This document shows, in pieces, positions 1 through 9,847 of a stretch of 64,000 nucleotides of DNA; the first letter of the stretch is position 1; the number at the start of each line of letters is the position of its first letter. A model generated the notes under the pieces. The model had not been told where the DNA came from. It was given only the letters and a program-made list of their open reading frames with translations, and made no database searches. A program made the position numbers and the translations under genes. Location: NCBI GenBank assembly GCA_947502815.1, contig CANNBH010000001.1:496001-560000 (forward strand), given 5' to 3'. The DNA is from an uncultured Erythrobacter sp. (GTDB lineage Bacteria; Pseudomonadota; Alphaproteobacteria; Sphingomonadales; Sphingomonadaceae).

Positions 1-147
1 TTGCCGCGAGAGACCGCGCTAACCCAAGAGGACATCGTGCGCGGCGTGCCCATTGCTAAACGGCGGGTGCAACAGGCGGGGCTGCGCATTGCAGACTTGC
101 TTGAAACCGCATTTGCCCCGGGGCCTTTGCCGGAGCCGGAACGATGA
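1..147 (+). CDS. C-terminal end of a protein starting upstream of the window (possibly S1/P1 nuclease)
   Basis: Frame 1 is open from base 1 to TGA at 145-147 (..EDIVRGVPIAKRRVQQAGLRIADLLETAF..). The tail resembles the S1/P1 nuclease C-terminus; stop overlaps dapE start. Confidence 0.4.
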   Translation: MPRETALTQEDIVRGVPIAKRRVQQAGLRIADLLETAFAPGPLPEPER

Positions 148-1301
148 GCCTTGCCCTCGATTACGCCAAGCGGTTGATTGCTGAAACCAGCGTTACGCCT
201 GCAACGGGCGCTGTCTTTGACGCGATGGAGGCGATGCTCACGCCGCTGGGCTTTGACATCCATCGGTTCCAGCGCGGCGACGGTGCGGCTGGCACAGATG
301 AGGCCCCGGTAGAGAATCTTTTTGCCATCCGGCGCGGACCGGAAGGATCAAACCACTTTGCCTTTGCCGGGCACTTAGACGTCGTCCCACCGGGCGACGG
401 GTGGGAGAGCGATCCATTCGAGCCGACCGAGCGGGGCGAATTGCTCTACGGGCGCGGCGCGGTCGATATGAAAGGCTCCATCGCCTGCATGGTCGCGGCC
501 ATGCATGACGTACCTCAAGACGCAGGCACGGTTAGTTTCATCATCACTGGCGACGAAGAAGGCCCTGCGCTGTACGGCACGCGGGCCTTGATCGATTATA
601 TGAATGCAGAGGGTCTCTGCCCCGATTTGTGTCTTGTGGGGGAGCCCACAAGCGTCAATCAGTTGGGGGATATGATGAAGATCGGTCGTCGCGGATCGGT
701 CAACATTTGGCTGACTGTTGATGGGACACAGGGCCACGTTGCCTATCCCCATCTGGCCGACAACCCGATCCCCAAACTGGTGGCCATGCTGGCAGAGCTG
801 GATGAATTGGTGCTCGACACGGGAACCGACTGGTTTCAGCCGTCGAACCTTGAAATCACCGATATGGAAGTCGGCAACACCGCGCACAATGTCATCCCAG
901 CGGTGGCCAAAGCGCGCATCTCGATCCGTTTTAACGACGTGCATTCCGGCGCGAGCCTGTCTGAACGGGTTGGGGCGATCGCAGAAAAACACGGCGGACG
1001 CGCCTTGCCGATTATCTCGGGCGAACCGTTTCTGACATCGCCCGGCCCATTCTCCGAAATGCTCGCGGCGGGGATTGAGGTGGAGACCGGGATCAAGCCG
1101 GAGCAATCGACCACCGGCGGCACATCCGATGCGCGCTTCCTACGCGCGGTTTGTCCCGTGATCGAATTTGGCCTTTGCAACGCGACCATGCATAAGCGTG
1201 ATGAAGCGGTGGCCATCCCAGACTTGGATGCGTTAGCCCGAATTTTCGCCCGCGCGGCCATTGGTGCGCTTGCCCTTGATACAACACAAACCGAGGCGTG
1301 A
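144..1301 (+). CDS. dapE: Succinyl-diaminopimelate desuccinylase
   Basis: M20 peptidase motifs (FAGHLDVVPPGD, GRGAVDMKGSIA, TGDEEG, GGTSDARF). Confidence 0.95.
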   Translation: MSLALDYAKRLIAETSVTPATGAVFDAMEAMLTPLGFDIHRFQRGDGAAGTDEAPVENLFAIRRGPEGSNHFAFAGHLDVVPPGDGWESDPFEPTERGELLYGRGAVDMKGSIACMVAAMHDVPQDAGTVSFIITGDEEGPALYGTRALIDYMNAEGLCPDLCLVGEPTSVNQLGDMMKIGRRGSVNIWLTVDGTQGHVAYPHLADNPIPKLVAMLAELDELVLDTGTDWFQPSNLEITDMEVGNTAHNVIPAVAKARISIRFNDVHSGASLSERVGAIAEKHGGRALPIISGEPFLTSPGPFSEMLAAGIEVETGIKPEQSTTGGTSDARFLRAVCPVIEFGLCNATMHKRDEAVAIPDLDALARIFARAAIGALALDTTQTEA

Positions 1302-1338
1302 CCGCAAAGCCGCGCCTCACCCCAACGAAAGCCCGAAC

Positions 1339-2574
1339 ATGAAAACATGGTTTGCAATTCCTCTATGGCAGCGTGTCATTGGCGCGCTCATCTTGGGCAT
1401 CATTGTCGGGCGCTTTTGGGGGCCAGAGGCGGCTAGCATTAAGATTATTGGCGACGTCTTCATCGGCTTCATCAAGATGCTGGTCGTGCCGCTGATCTTC
1501 TTCAGCCTTGTCGCGGGCGTTGCCGCGATTGGTGATCTGCGAAAGTTGGGCAGTGTTGGTTGGCGGGCGCTCTTGCTGTTTGTCGTCAGCGGCCAGATTG
1601 CGGTTTGGCTGGGTCTTGGTCTGGGTACTTTGATTCAACCGGGGGCAGGGGTGGATACCTCGTCGCTGCAAAAGGGGCCCACACCGCCGCCCAACGATAC
1701 GACATGGCAAGACATGATCATGGGTATGATCCCGGAAAGCCCGGTTCAGGTTATGGCGGACGTCAATGTCCTGCCGCTCATCGTCTTTGCCTTGCTGATC
1801 GGGATCGGCATTTTGATGGCGAAGGAAGAGGGCGAACCCGTCCTCAAAATCTTTGAAAGCGGCAGCGTGGTCATGCAAAAAGTGACCATGATCGTCATGG
1901 AGCTGACCCCGTTTGGCGTCTTTGCGCTCATGGCGTGGGTTGCTGGCACGCTGGGCCTCGATGCATTGGCGGCTTTGGGTAAGCTTGTGGCGCTCAATTA
2001 TATTGGCTGCTTGCTGATCATCCTTGTGATGTATTCCTCGATGATCAAATTCATCGCGAAGCTGCCGGTGATCGATTTCTTCCGCGGGATTATTGACGCG
2101 ATTGCGGTCAGCTATTCCACCGCGAGTTCCAACGCGACTTTGCCTGTGACCCTGCGCTGCGTGCGGCGCAACCTTGGCGTGTCGAATTCCGTGGCCAGCT
2201 TCGTCGTGTCACTGGGCGCGACGATCAATATGAACGGCACCGCGATGTATCTGGGCCTTGCGACATTGTTTGGCGCGCAGATTTTCGGCGTTGATCTGTC
2301 TTGGGGCGATTACCTGCTGATCTCGGTCCTCGGCACATTGGGAGCCGTGGGCGCAGCGGGCATTCCGGGCGCGGGCCTGATCATGATGGCGCTGGTGTTC
2401 GGCGCGGTCGGCGTGCCGCTTGAAACGATTGCCTTTGTGGCAGGCGTTGACCGGATTATGGACATGATGCGCACCACGACCAATGTCAGCGGCGATGCGG
2501 CGGTGGCGACGACTGTCGCGGCACTGACGGGTGAGATTGATGCGGCGGAGATGATCTCGGCGGATGATGTTTAG
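1339..2574 (+). CDS. Dicarboxylate/amino acid:cation symporter (DAACS family)
   Basis: Multi-TM protein with SYSTASSNATLPVTL and ATINMNGTAMY motifs; start MKTWFAIPLW inside the longer ORF from 1261. Confidence 0.9.
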   Translation: MKTWFAIPLWQRVIGALILGIIVGRFWGPEAASIKIIGDVFIGFIKMLVVPLIFFSLVAGVAAIGDLRKLGSVGWRALLLFVVSGQIAVWLGLGLGTLIQPGAGVDTSSLQKGPTPPPNDTTWQDMIMGMIPESPVQVMADVNVLPLIVFALLIGIGILMAKEEGEPVLKIFESGSVVMQKVTMIVMELTPFGVFALMAWVAGTLGLDALAALGKLVALNYIGCLLIILVMYSSMIKFIAKLPVIDFFRGIIDAIAVSYSTASSNATLPVTLRCVRRNLGVSNSVASFVVSLGATINMNGTAMYLGLATLFGAQIFGVDLSWGDYLLISVLGTLGAVGAAGIPGAGLIMMALVFGAVGVPLETIAFVAGVDRIMDMMRTTTNVSGDAAVATTVAALTGEIDAAEMISADDV

Positions 2575-2588
2575 GGTCGGTTAAAACT

Positions 2589-3011
2589 CTAACCTTGGGT
2601 AATGGAATAGCCTGCCGCTCGGAGTTCTCCAAGGAATGCGAACCAATACGGTTGCCATGGCTCAAGGTCGTCGGTGTAACAGGTGCGTTCGATCGCAATG
2701 TTCGCGGATCTCTGTCCTGGCTCCCATTCGGCTTGGATGTTCACAGAGACCTTCGGTGATTGCATGCCTAGCGTTTTATTGCGAAGCACGTCGTGTTCGC
2801 TTGATGAAACACCCCATGTTGTCATGCCGATGCGTTCGGCTGTCCAGCCGAAGCGCCGCTCAAGCATTTCAATGTTGTCGCTTGGAAGTGCTACGACCAC
2901 GCTATCTAGGACGCGTGCGCGCGCTGGGTCGCTGCAAACCAAGGTGGTTGCATTGAGTTGTGTGGGCAAACTTGTCGCAATGAGGAATGAAGCAAGAAAG
3001 CAATAGCGCAT
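2589..3011 (-). CDS. Hypothetical secreted protein
   Basis: 140-aa ORF with N-terminal signal peptide; family not recognised. Confidence 0.6.
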   Translation of the reverse strand: MRYCFLASFLIATSLPTQLNATTLVCSDPARARVLDSVVVALPSDNIEMLERRFGWTAERIGMTTWGVSSSEHDVLRNKTLGMQSPKVSVNIQAEWEPGQRSANIAIERTCYTDDLEPWQPYWFAFLGELRAAGYSITQG

Positions 3012-3058
3012 GCTCTCGCTCTATAGTCTGAAGCTTCAGCAAACAACTGTGCCTCAAA

Positions 3059-3709
3059 TTACCGCCCCTTAGGCACCTCAGTCACCTTCTTGCGAAAACT
3101 ACACAAATCCACCTGACCGCAGCGCCAGCATTCTGGCGTGCGCGCTTTGCAGACATAGCGGCCATGCAGGATCAGCCAGTGATGCGCATGCAGGCGAAAT
3201 GGCTGCGGCACGCGCTTTTCCAGCTTGGCCTCGACATGATCGGGCGTCTTACCCTTGGCCAGACCCGTTCGATTGCCAACCCGCAGGATGTGGGTGTCGA
3301 CCGCGAATGTCTCTTGCTTGAACCAACAATTCAGCACCACGTTCGCGGTCTTGCGACCCACGCCGGGTAGCCGCACGAGGTCTTCGCGGGTGTCGGGCAC
3401 CTCGCCGCCATATTCGTCGATCAGCAATTGCGAGAGCGCAATCACGTTCTTCGCTTTGGAATTGAACAGGCCGATCGTCTTGATGTGCTCCACCAACCCC
3501 TCAAGTCCCAAATCCAGCATCTGCTGCGGCGTCTCAACCTTTGCAAACAGCGCGCGGGTTGCCTTGTTTACGCCCACATCCGTCGCCTGAGCCGATAGCG
3601 CGACGGCCACGGTCAATTGATAGGCGTTGCCATATTCCAGCTCCGTCTCAGGCTCTGGATTGTCCTCAGCTAGTCGGCGGAAGAATTCGAAGATTTGGTC
3701 TTTGGTCAT
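3059..3709 (-). CDS. nth: Endonuclease III
   Basis: HhH motif LPGVGRKTANVVL, VDTHILRVGNR, C-terminal 4Fe-4S Cys cluster. Confidence 0.96.
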   Translation of the reverse strand: MTKDQIFEFFRRLAEDNPEPETELEYGNAYQLTVAVALSAQATDVGVNKATRALFAKVETPQQMLDLGLEGLVEHIKTIGLFNSKAKNVIALSQLLIDEYGGEVPDTREDLVRLPGVGRKTANVVLNCWFKQETFAVDTHILRVGNRTGLAKGKTPDHVEAKLEKRVPQPFRLHAHHWLILHGRYVCKARTPECWRCGQVDLCSFRKKVTEVPKGR

Positions 3710-3719
3710 AATTCAGAGT

Positions 3720-4892
3720 TCATTCCGGCGCACCATCGGGCTGCTGCGTGGCTTTCCACTCCATCGCGGTCAACACGCGGTTGCGCACAGATGGGTGGGT
3801 GTAGAACAGCGCTTCCTCCACTGGTCCAGCCAGCGGAAAGCGATATTCCGCCGTCTTCACGAGCGCCTCTGAGAGGGCATCGGGCAGTCCAACGGTTTCC
3901 AATGAATAGGCATCGGCGGCGCGTTCATTGGTGCGGATAAGCGTGTTCAAAACAGGCTGGGCCAAAGTGAAGAACAGGCCGACTGCGAACAGCAAAACCG
4001 GCAGGCCGCGCACATCGGCAATAGGTGCGGAGCTGCCAAAGAGGCGCGCAAAGAATGGATAGGTCTTCGCAGTGAGGAAGAACACGGCGACCGAAAGGAC
4101 CGAAATGATCCCAATCATCCACCACACATGCCCAAGGACGTAATGCCCTATCTCATGCCCGGTCACTGCGCGCACTTCGTCCAGCGACGCTTCGTTCAAG
4201 GCAACATCCGACATCGCGATCCGCGCAGAGCCGCCGATGCCGGAGACATTGGCAGTGAAATTGTTCGATTGGCGCGACCCGTCAAAGACGAAAATGCGGT
4301 CTTCTTGAATGCCGGCTTCCTCGGCCATGACCAGCACTGCGTCGCGGACTTCGCCTTCGGGAATTGGCGTATAATCGTTGAACAGCGGCTCAATCAAAGT
4401 CGGTGAGAGCAGCAGAATGAGCGCTGCAGTGGAAGCGACCAGTCCGCCCGCCCAAAGCCACCACAATTGGCCCGCGCGGCGCAGCAGAAAATACAGACCG
4501 ATGAAGAACAGCGATCCCAACAGGACTGAAATCACCAGGCCCGTCGCGCTCTGTGTGAGGTAATCGGCAAGGGGTTGGCTGGTGCGGCCATAGGCGCTTT
4601 CCCGCGACCAATCGGTGTAGATAGAATAGGGCAGCAAGAGCAGCGCATCGACAATCGTGAAGACGGCGGCGACGACAAACACTCGCGCGTTCCTCCAACG
4701 GTCGGAGAGCAGGCCAAAGACCTTGTCCAGAACGCCCGTCCTCACAATAATCAAAGTGACTATGGCCGATACGATCAGCCCGCCCAAAATCAGCCAGTGA
4801 TTGCCAGTCGTGTAATCGCGTGAAAGCGCAAGTTCGGCTGCGCTCAATGCGCTCATATGCGCATCGGTTGCGGCGATTGGATCGAATGCCAT
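3720..4892 (-). CDS. M48 family (Ste24/CAAX-like) metalloprotease
   Basis: HEIGH zinc motif (AVTGHEIGHYVLGH), multiple TM helices. Confidence 0.92.
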   Translation of the reverse strand: MAFDPIAATDAHMSALSAAELALSRDYTTGNHWLILGGLIVSAIVTLIIVRTGVLDKVFGLLSDRWRNARVFVVAAVFTIVDALLLLPYSIYTDWSRESAYGRTSQPLADYLTQSATGLVISVLLGSLFFIGLYFLLRRAGQLWWLWAGGLVASTAALILLLSPTLIEPLFNDYTPIPEGEVRDAVLVMAEEAGIQEDRIFVFDGSRQSNNFTANVSGIGGSARIAMSDVALNEASLDEVRAVTGHEIGHYVLGHVWWMIGIISVLSVAVFFLTAKTYPFFARLFGSSAPIADVRGLPVLLFAVGLFFTLAQPVLNTLIRTNERAADAYSLETVGLPDALSEALVKTAEYRFPLAGPVEEALFYTHPSVRNRVLTAMEWKATQQPDGAPE

Positions 4893-4933
4893 TGGGCTTT
4901 TCCCCTGTTCCCGGTCGTTTGTTGTTGTTGTGG

Positions 4934-5671
4934 TTACGTCAGACCAAGCACATCCTGCATTGTATACCGGCCCGGCATTCTACCGATGAGCCATTCCGCC
5001 CCACGAACCGCACCGCGCGCGAATATCATGCGGTTTTCGGCTGAGTGAGACAGCGTGATGCGTTCTTCGCTGCCGGCAAAAATGACGGAGTGATCGCCCG
5101 CCACACTTCCCCCGCGCAGCGTTGCAAAACCAATCGCGCCTTCTTCGCGCGCGCCCGTGTGACCGTGGCGCCCGCTGTCCATATTGCTGGCAAGGTCAAT
5201 ACCGCGCCCCTTCGCCGCCGCCTCGCCCAGCAATTTTGCGGTTCCTGATGGGGCATCAACCTTGTGCCGGTGGTGCATTTCCAGCACTTCGATATCCCAA
5301 TCTTGTGCGAGTTTTGCGGCTGCTTCTTCCACCAGATGAGCAAGCAAATTAACGCCCAGCGACGTGTTGCCCGTTTGCAGGACCGGAACCGTATCCGCCG
5401 CGTCTTCGATGGCCGCAAAATGCGCAGGTTCGAGGCCGGTTGTCCCGATCAAAATGGGAATGCCTGCCGACCGCGCGGCCTCTAGATTGTCTGCCAGCGC
5501 ATCAGGCGCGGAAAAATCGACGATCACGTCGCACTGGTTCACCAGCGGACTGGGATCCCCGCCAATATCCACGCCGACGCGCAGATTGTGGCCCGCCTGC
5601 TCGATCGCTTGGGTTAAGGCCTGACCCATCCGGCCCTTGTGACCGATCACCGCAAATTCCGCCATTACCAC
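4934..5671 (-). CDS. dapB: 4-hydroxy-tetrahydrodipicolinate reductase
   Basis: GHKGRMGQ N-terminus, EMHHRHKVDAPSGTA motif. Confidence 0.96.
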   Translation of the reverse strand: MVMAEFAVIGHKGRMGQALTQAIEQAGHNLRVGVDIGGDPSPLVNQCDVIVDFSAPDALADNLEAARSAGIPILIGTTGLEPAHFAAIEDAADTVPVLQTGNTSLGVNLLAHLVEEAAAKLAQDWDIEVLEMHHRHKVDAPSGTAKLLGEAAAKGRGIDLASNMDSGRHGHTGAREEGAIGFATLRGGSVAGDHSVIFAGSEERITLSHSAENRMIFARGAVRGAEWLIGRMPGRYTMQDVLGLT

Positions 5672-5704
5672 ACTCCTCGACGCTTAAGCGGCAGGGCGGG
5701 CCTA

Positions 5705-7561
5705 TTATTGGGGCAATGCTCCCAAAACATGCCGCGCGCCGGACAAGCTTAGATGGTGCTCGTCGTAATAGAGCGGTTGGTCCGCTGCAACTATGATGGT
5801 CCGCCCATTGTCATTAAACCGGTCGATGGGATCGATTATGGTCACCCCGCGTGCGCGCCAATCGGGATAATGCCTGGTGAACCATGCGGTTTCCCCGATG
5901 AAATCAGCGGTCGGTAAAGTGGAAGCGCCGCGGCCATGCAGTGCCAGCAGGCGCGGCGCGGGCACAGGCTGAGTGGGGATGGGTCCGATTAAGACCACGT
6001 CTTTGCCCATAGCATGCAGATCAGTGATTGTCTGGTCGAGCAGCCTATCAATGCCAGCTGCGAAATACGGAGCCTGAGCCCAATAACCGGCCAAATAGAC
6101 GGTTTGCACGGTGGGCGTCGCGGAGATCTCTTGCAAGACAGCCGTGTTGAAAGCGGCGCAGCGTTCGTCTTTGGCCGAGTGGTATCCAATGGCAGGCGCG
6201 CAGCTGCCGCGCGTGCGCTGCATGATAGCCTCGCCCTGTGCGCCATAGTCTTCGCCCAGAACCCACGCGATTTCGACTGCGTGGCTGTCTCCCCAAATCA
6301 CCGCCTTGGGCTGCGTTGACGCGCCCAATGTGCATTCTGGCGAGTGGTCGGCAATACGGTCGACGACGCAATAATCACGCACCGGGCTGTGATCGGCAGA
6401 GGCAGAGGCAAATTTTAGGGTTTCTGCATCAAACCGACTTTGCCACCCGCCCTGCCAAATCAAGGCAAGCGATGCGGCGGCCGTGATCGCTATGCCGCCA
6501 CCGCTCCACCGCCAGATGCGTGCCGCCGGGAAGCGGGCCTTGTTGCGGAACGGTTGCTCGATAAACCTCCAGCTTGCCCATGCGATGGCGATGGAAAGGA
6601 TAATGAGCCCGGCTGAATGGTAAAAGGTGAGTTTTTCATCGAGCGTGTAGCGCCAGAACACTATGAGCGGCCAATGCCAAAGATACAGAGAATAGCTGAT
6701 CAAACCGATCCATACGGGCCCTTTCAGCGATAGCAGCCGGCCTGTCCAAGTGCCGGGAGCGCAGTGGATGAGAGCCGCTGCAGCAAGCACTGGCGCAAGA
6801 GCCGCAACTCCGGGAAAGACCGTGTGCCGATCATAGAGCATGGTCGCGGCCACCAATGCACCCAAGGCGGCGGCGCACACAATCTCTGCGACCGCACGGT
6901 GTTTTATTGCGGGAACAACACCCATCGCCAAAAGAGAGCCTGCAAACAGCTCCCACGCGCGGGTTGGCAGCAGATAAAATGCAAACCCATCGACATCCGC
7001 CTGTTTAAGGACGGCCCAAACAAAACTGCCTAAGGTCAACGCCAACACCGCCTTTATCCGCCAACCGTGCGCGTAACGCGCGATCAGGATGAAGAGGATG
7101 GGGACCATGATGTAGAACTGCTCCTCCACACCCAATGACCAGGTGTGGAGCAGCGGAGTGGTTTCGGCATCGCCTTGAAAATATCCCGTTTCGGTGAACA
7201 GCCAGACATTGGCGAGAAACCCAATCGCGGCCAACGCGCTGGGCGCGACGCCTGTGAAATCACCGGGTAGAAACAGCAGGCTTGCGGCGATGAGGACAAA
7301 TGCAATCATCGCCAACAAAGCGGGGAGGATGCGCCGAGCCCGCCGCTCGTAAAATGTCAGGATCGAAAAATCGCCTGCGTCAATTTCACGTGCGATAATA
7401 CCCGTGATCAAAAAGCCGGATATGACGAAGAAGACATCTACACCGATGAATCCGCCTGAGAACCCCGGCACGTTTGCATGATACAGCAGCACCGGCAGCA
7501 CGGCGATTGCTCGCAGCCCGTCAATATCGGGGCGGTAGGAATGAGGCGCAGCCGTGGTCAT
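5705..7561 (-). CDS. Acyltransferase 3 (OafA/YrhL-like) with C-terminal SGNH domain
   Basis: YRPDIDGLRAIAVLPVLLYHA, FFVISGFLITGII, C-terminal IWGDSHA. Confidence 0.9.
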   Translation of the reverse strand: MTTAAPHSYRPDIDGLRAIAVLPVLLYHANVPGFSGGFIGVDVFFVISGFLITGIIAREIDAGDFSILTFYERRARRILPALLAMIAFVLIAASLLFLPGDFTGVAPSALAAIGFLANVWLFTETGYFQGDAETTPLLHTWSLGVEEQFYIMVPILFILIARYAHGWRIKAVLALTLGSFVWAVLKQADVDGFAFYLLPTRAWELFAGSLLAMGVVPAIKHRAVAEIVCAAALGALVAATMLYDRHTVFPGVAALAPVLAAAALIHCAPGTWTGRLLSLKGPVWIGLISYSLYLWHWPLIVFWRYTLDEKLTFYHSAGLIILSIAIAWASWRFIEQPFRNKARFPAARIWRWSGGGIAITAAASLALIWQGGWQSRFDAETLKFASASADHSPVRDYCVVDRIADHSPECTLGASTQPKAVIWGDSHAVEIAWVLGEDYGAQGEAIMQRTRGSCAPAIGYHSAKDERCAAFNTAVLQEISATPTVQTVYLAGYWAQAPYFAAGIDRLLDQTITDLHAMGKDVVLIGPIPTQPVPAPRLLALHGRGASTLPTADFIGETAWFTRHYPDWRARGVTIIDPIDRFNDNGRTIIVAADQPLYYDEHHLSLSGARHVLGALPQ

Positions 7562-7604
7562 CTTGGCTTGCCCCGTAATGCAATATGGTAAACATTCCGG
7601 TCAT

Positions 7605-8306
7605 ATGATCGACCAAACCAAATCAATCGTAATCCTGACCGGTGCCGGCATTTCGGCAGAGAGCGGGATCGACACCTTCCGAGACGCGGGAGGATTGTGG
7701 GAGCAGCACAAGGTGGAAGATGTCGCCACCCCCGAAGGGTTCGCTCGCGATCCTGATCTGGTGCTGGGCTTCTACGATATGCGGCGCGCGGCGCTGGAGC
7801 AGGTCGAGCCCAATGCCGCGCATCGTGCGCTGGCCCGGTTGGAGCGAGAATTTGATGGCGATCTCTTGTTGATCACCCAGAATGTAGATGATCTGCACGA
7901 ACGCGGCGGGTCGGGCCAAGTTCTGCACATGCATGGCGAATTGAAAAGCGCGCTTTGCCTTTCATGCGAAATGCGCAGCCCATGGAATGCACCGATGATC
8001 GACCGGCCCCAATGTCCGATTTGCCAGGCACCCAGCCTTCGCCCCGATGTCGTTTGGTTTGGCGAGATGCCGTATCAGATGGAGCGGATTTACACCGCGC
8101 TTTCTGGCTGTGATCTGTTTGTCAGCATCGGCACCAGCGGCGCTGTCTATCCTGCAGCAGGCTTTGTGCAAGAAGCGCGGGCATCAGGCGCAAGGACGTT
8201 GGAGCTCAATCTTGAGCCAAGCGAGGGCAGCCACCACTTCACCCAATCACGGCACGGTCCAGCAAGCGTGTTGGTGCCGCAGTGGGTTGATCAAACACTA
8301 GACTAA
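7605..8306 (+). CDS. cobB: NAD-dependent protein deacylase, Sir2 family
   Basis: ILTGAGISAESGIDTFRD, TQNVDDLHERGG, Cys4 zinc motif, DVVWFGE. Confidence 0.93.
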   Translation: MIDQTKSIVILTGAGISAESGIDTFRDAGGLWEQHKVEDVATPEGFARDPDLVLGFYDMRRAALEQVEPNAAHRALARLEREFDGDLLLITQNVDDLHERGGSGQVLHMHGELKSALCLSCEMRSPWNAPMIDRPQCPICQAPSLRPDVVWFGEMPYQMERIYTALSGCDLFVSIGTSGAVYPAAGFVQEARASGARTLELNLEPSEGSHHFTQSRHGPASVLVPQWVDQTLD

Positions 8307-9277
8307 AGCGCGGCGATTGCCTGCAATGCAAGATCAATCCGCTTGTTTGGCGGCCCATCCAGCACCGCGACACGCGCGCCCTTTGCGCTCAGTTCATCGC
8401 GGCAAATCGCATCAAAGCGCAATCGGTCCGCATCGTCTCCCACCATCCGTGTGCCATCATCGACCCATTGCAATGCAGGAGGCAGATACAAATAGAGGTC
8501 GGCGATCGGGTAATTGGGCCCACTAAGCGGCGCATCGAACAGCCATTGATTCCATGCGCGCGTCATCAACCAATCGGTGTCTGAAATTAAGACGGGACCA
8601 GACCACTCCTTTGCCGCTTCGATCATGGCTTGATGGCAGGCGGCGATCAGCTCAAGGTCAGCTGGGACCAAATCATTGCCATGCACTTCGCAGTGCGAAC
8701 GTCCATATTCGGGCACGAAGGGGGTGTCCAAATGCTCCGCCAATTGCTGGGCGAGAGTGGACTTCCCAACGCTTTCCACCCCGTGAAGCGCAATCACTTT
8801 CACCCAGTCTCGGCGAACCGGCGTGGGCAACCAGCGCCAATGTTTCGCCATATCTTCGCGGATATCTGTGCCTGACACACCGCCAAGCGCCGACTGGTCG
8901 GCCTCCAAAATCCGGGCGCCCAGCGGGATGAACACACCGTCGATCTGTTCGGCCAGCTGCTTGCCATACTCTTCGCCTGCGAACAGGAAGTCGATGGGAT
9001 CAGGATGAAATTCACGGACAATTTGCGTCCAGATGGGCCAGAAGTCGGGGCTTTCTTCTGGATATTGCGGGACATCGCGGCAGACTGAAACGATGCGGGC
9101 GTTGGGAACAATTTCGCGCATCCACGCCATTCGCTGATCGCCGGTCATGGCATCATTCGGCATAGAGCACACAAGGATTGTCAGTTCATCCACCAGCTCG
9201 GCAGCGGCGCGGCACAGACTGACATGGCCCGCATGGGGAGGCATGAATTTGCCCAAAAGAAACCCGCGTTTGGTCAT
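8303..9277 (-). CDS. NadR-like bifunctional NMN adenylyltransferase / ribosylnicotinamide kinase (no HTH)
   Basis: GKFMPPHAGHV nucleotidyltransferase motif plus P-loop HGVESVGKSTLAQQL. Confidence 0.88.
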   Translation of the reverse strand: MTKRGFLLGKFMPPHAGHVSLCRAAAELVDELTILVCSMPNDAMTGDQRMAWMREIVPNARIVSVCRDVPQYPEESPDFWPIWTQIVREFHPDPIDFLFAGEEYGKQLAEQIDGVFIPLGARILEADQSALGGVSGTDIREDMAKHWRWLPTPVRRDWVKVIALHGVESVGKSTLAQQLAEHLDTPFVPEYGRSHCEVHGNDLVPADLELIAACHQAMIEAAKEWSGPVLISDTDWLMTRAWNQWLFDAPLSGPNYPIADLYLYLPPALQWVDDGTRMVGDDADRLRFDAICRDELSAKGARVAVLDGPPNKRIDLALQAIAAL

Positions 9278-9847
9278 TTAGGCGGCGCGGGGTTCGCAGC
9301 TTTTGGTCCATTGCCACAGACCGATGCTCGCCATGATCAAAAACACCGCATAAAGCCCGCTGGTGGCCGTCAAATCGCGGGTGTAGAACAGCCAGATCGC
9401 GCCGATATCAATGACGATCCAATAGACCCAATTTTCGACCCGCCGCATCACCATCAGGATCTGCGCGCTCACACTGGCCGCAGCAATAAAGGCATCGGGA
9501 TAGGGCGCAGCGGCATCGGTGAAACGGTCCATGGCGCTGCCGATGGCAACAGCTAGAAAGGCGGTCCCTAAGGCGCAGATCGCCAGCATCACCGGCGAAG
9601 ACCAGCGCACGTCAATTGCGCCTTCATCGCGCTGCACGGCGTGCCACCGGGTCCAGCCATATATTTGTATGATAAGGAAGAATATCTGCAGCGCAGCCTC
9701 GCTGTAGAGTTTGGCGTCAAAGAAAATGATGCTGTAAATCGACACCATGGCGATGCCGAAAGGGTAATTCCAAATGCTGCGCCGGATCAAAAGCCCGACG
9801 TTGGCGATACCCAGCGCCACAGCGACCCATTCGAGTGCATCCATCAC
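9278..9847 (-). CDS. pnuC: Nicotinamide riboside transporter PnuC
   Basis: PnuC-type membrane protein (WNYPFGI..., YGWTRWH); adjacent to nadR-like gene. Confidence 0.9.
   Translation of the reverse strand: MMDALEWVAVALGIANVGLLIRRSIWNYPFGIAMVSIYSIIFFDAKLYSEAALQIFFLIIQIYGWTRWHAVQRDEGAIDVRWSSPVMLAICALGTAFLAVAIGSAMDRFTDAAAPYPDAFIAAASVSAQILMVMRRVENWVYWIVIDIGAIWLFYTRDLTATSGLYAVFLIMASIGLWQWTKSCEPRAA

Noticed and set aside
375-1106. 243-aa minus-strand ORF
   Set aside because: Antisense to dapE.
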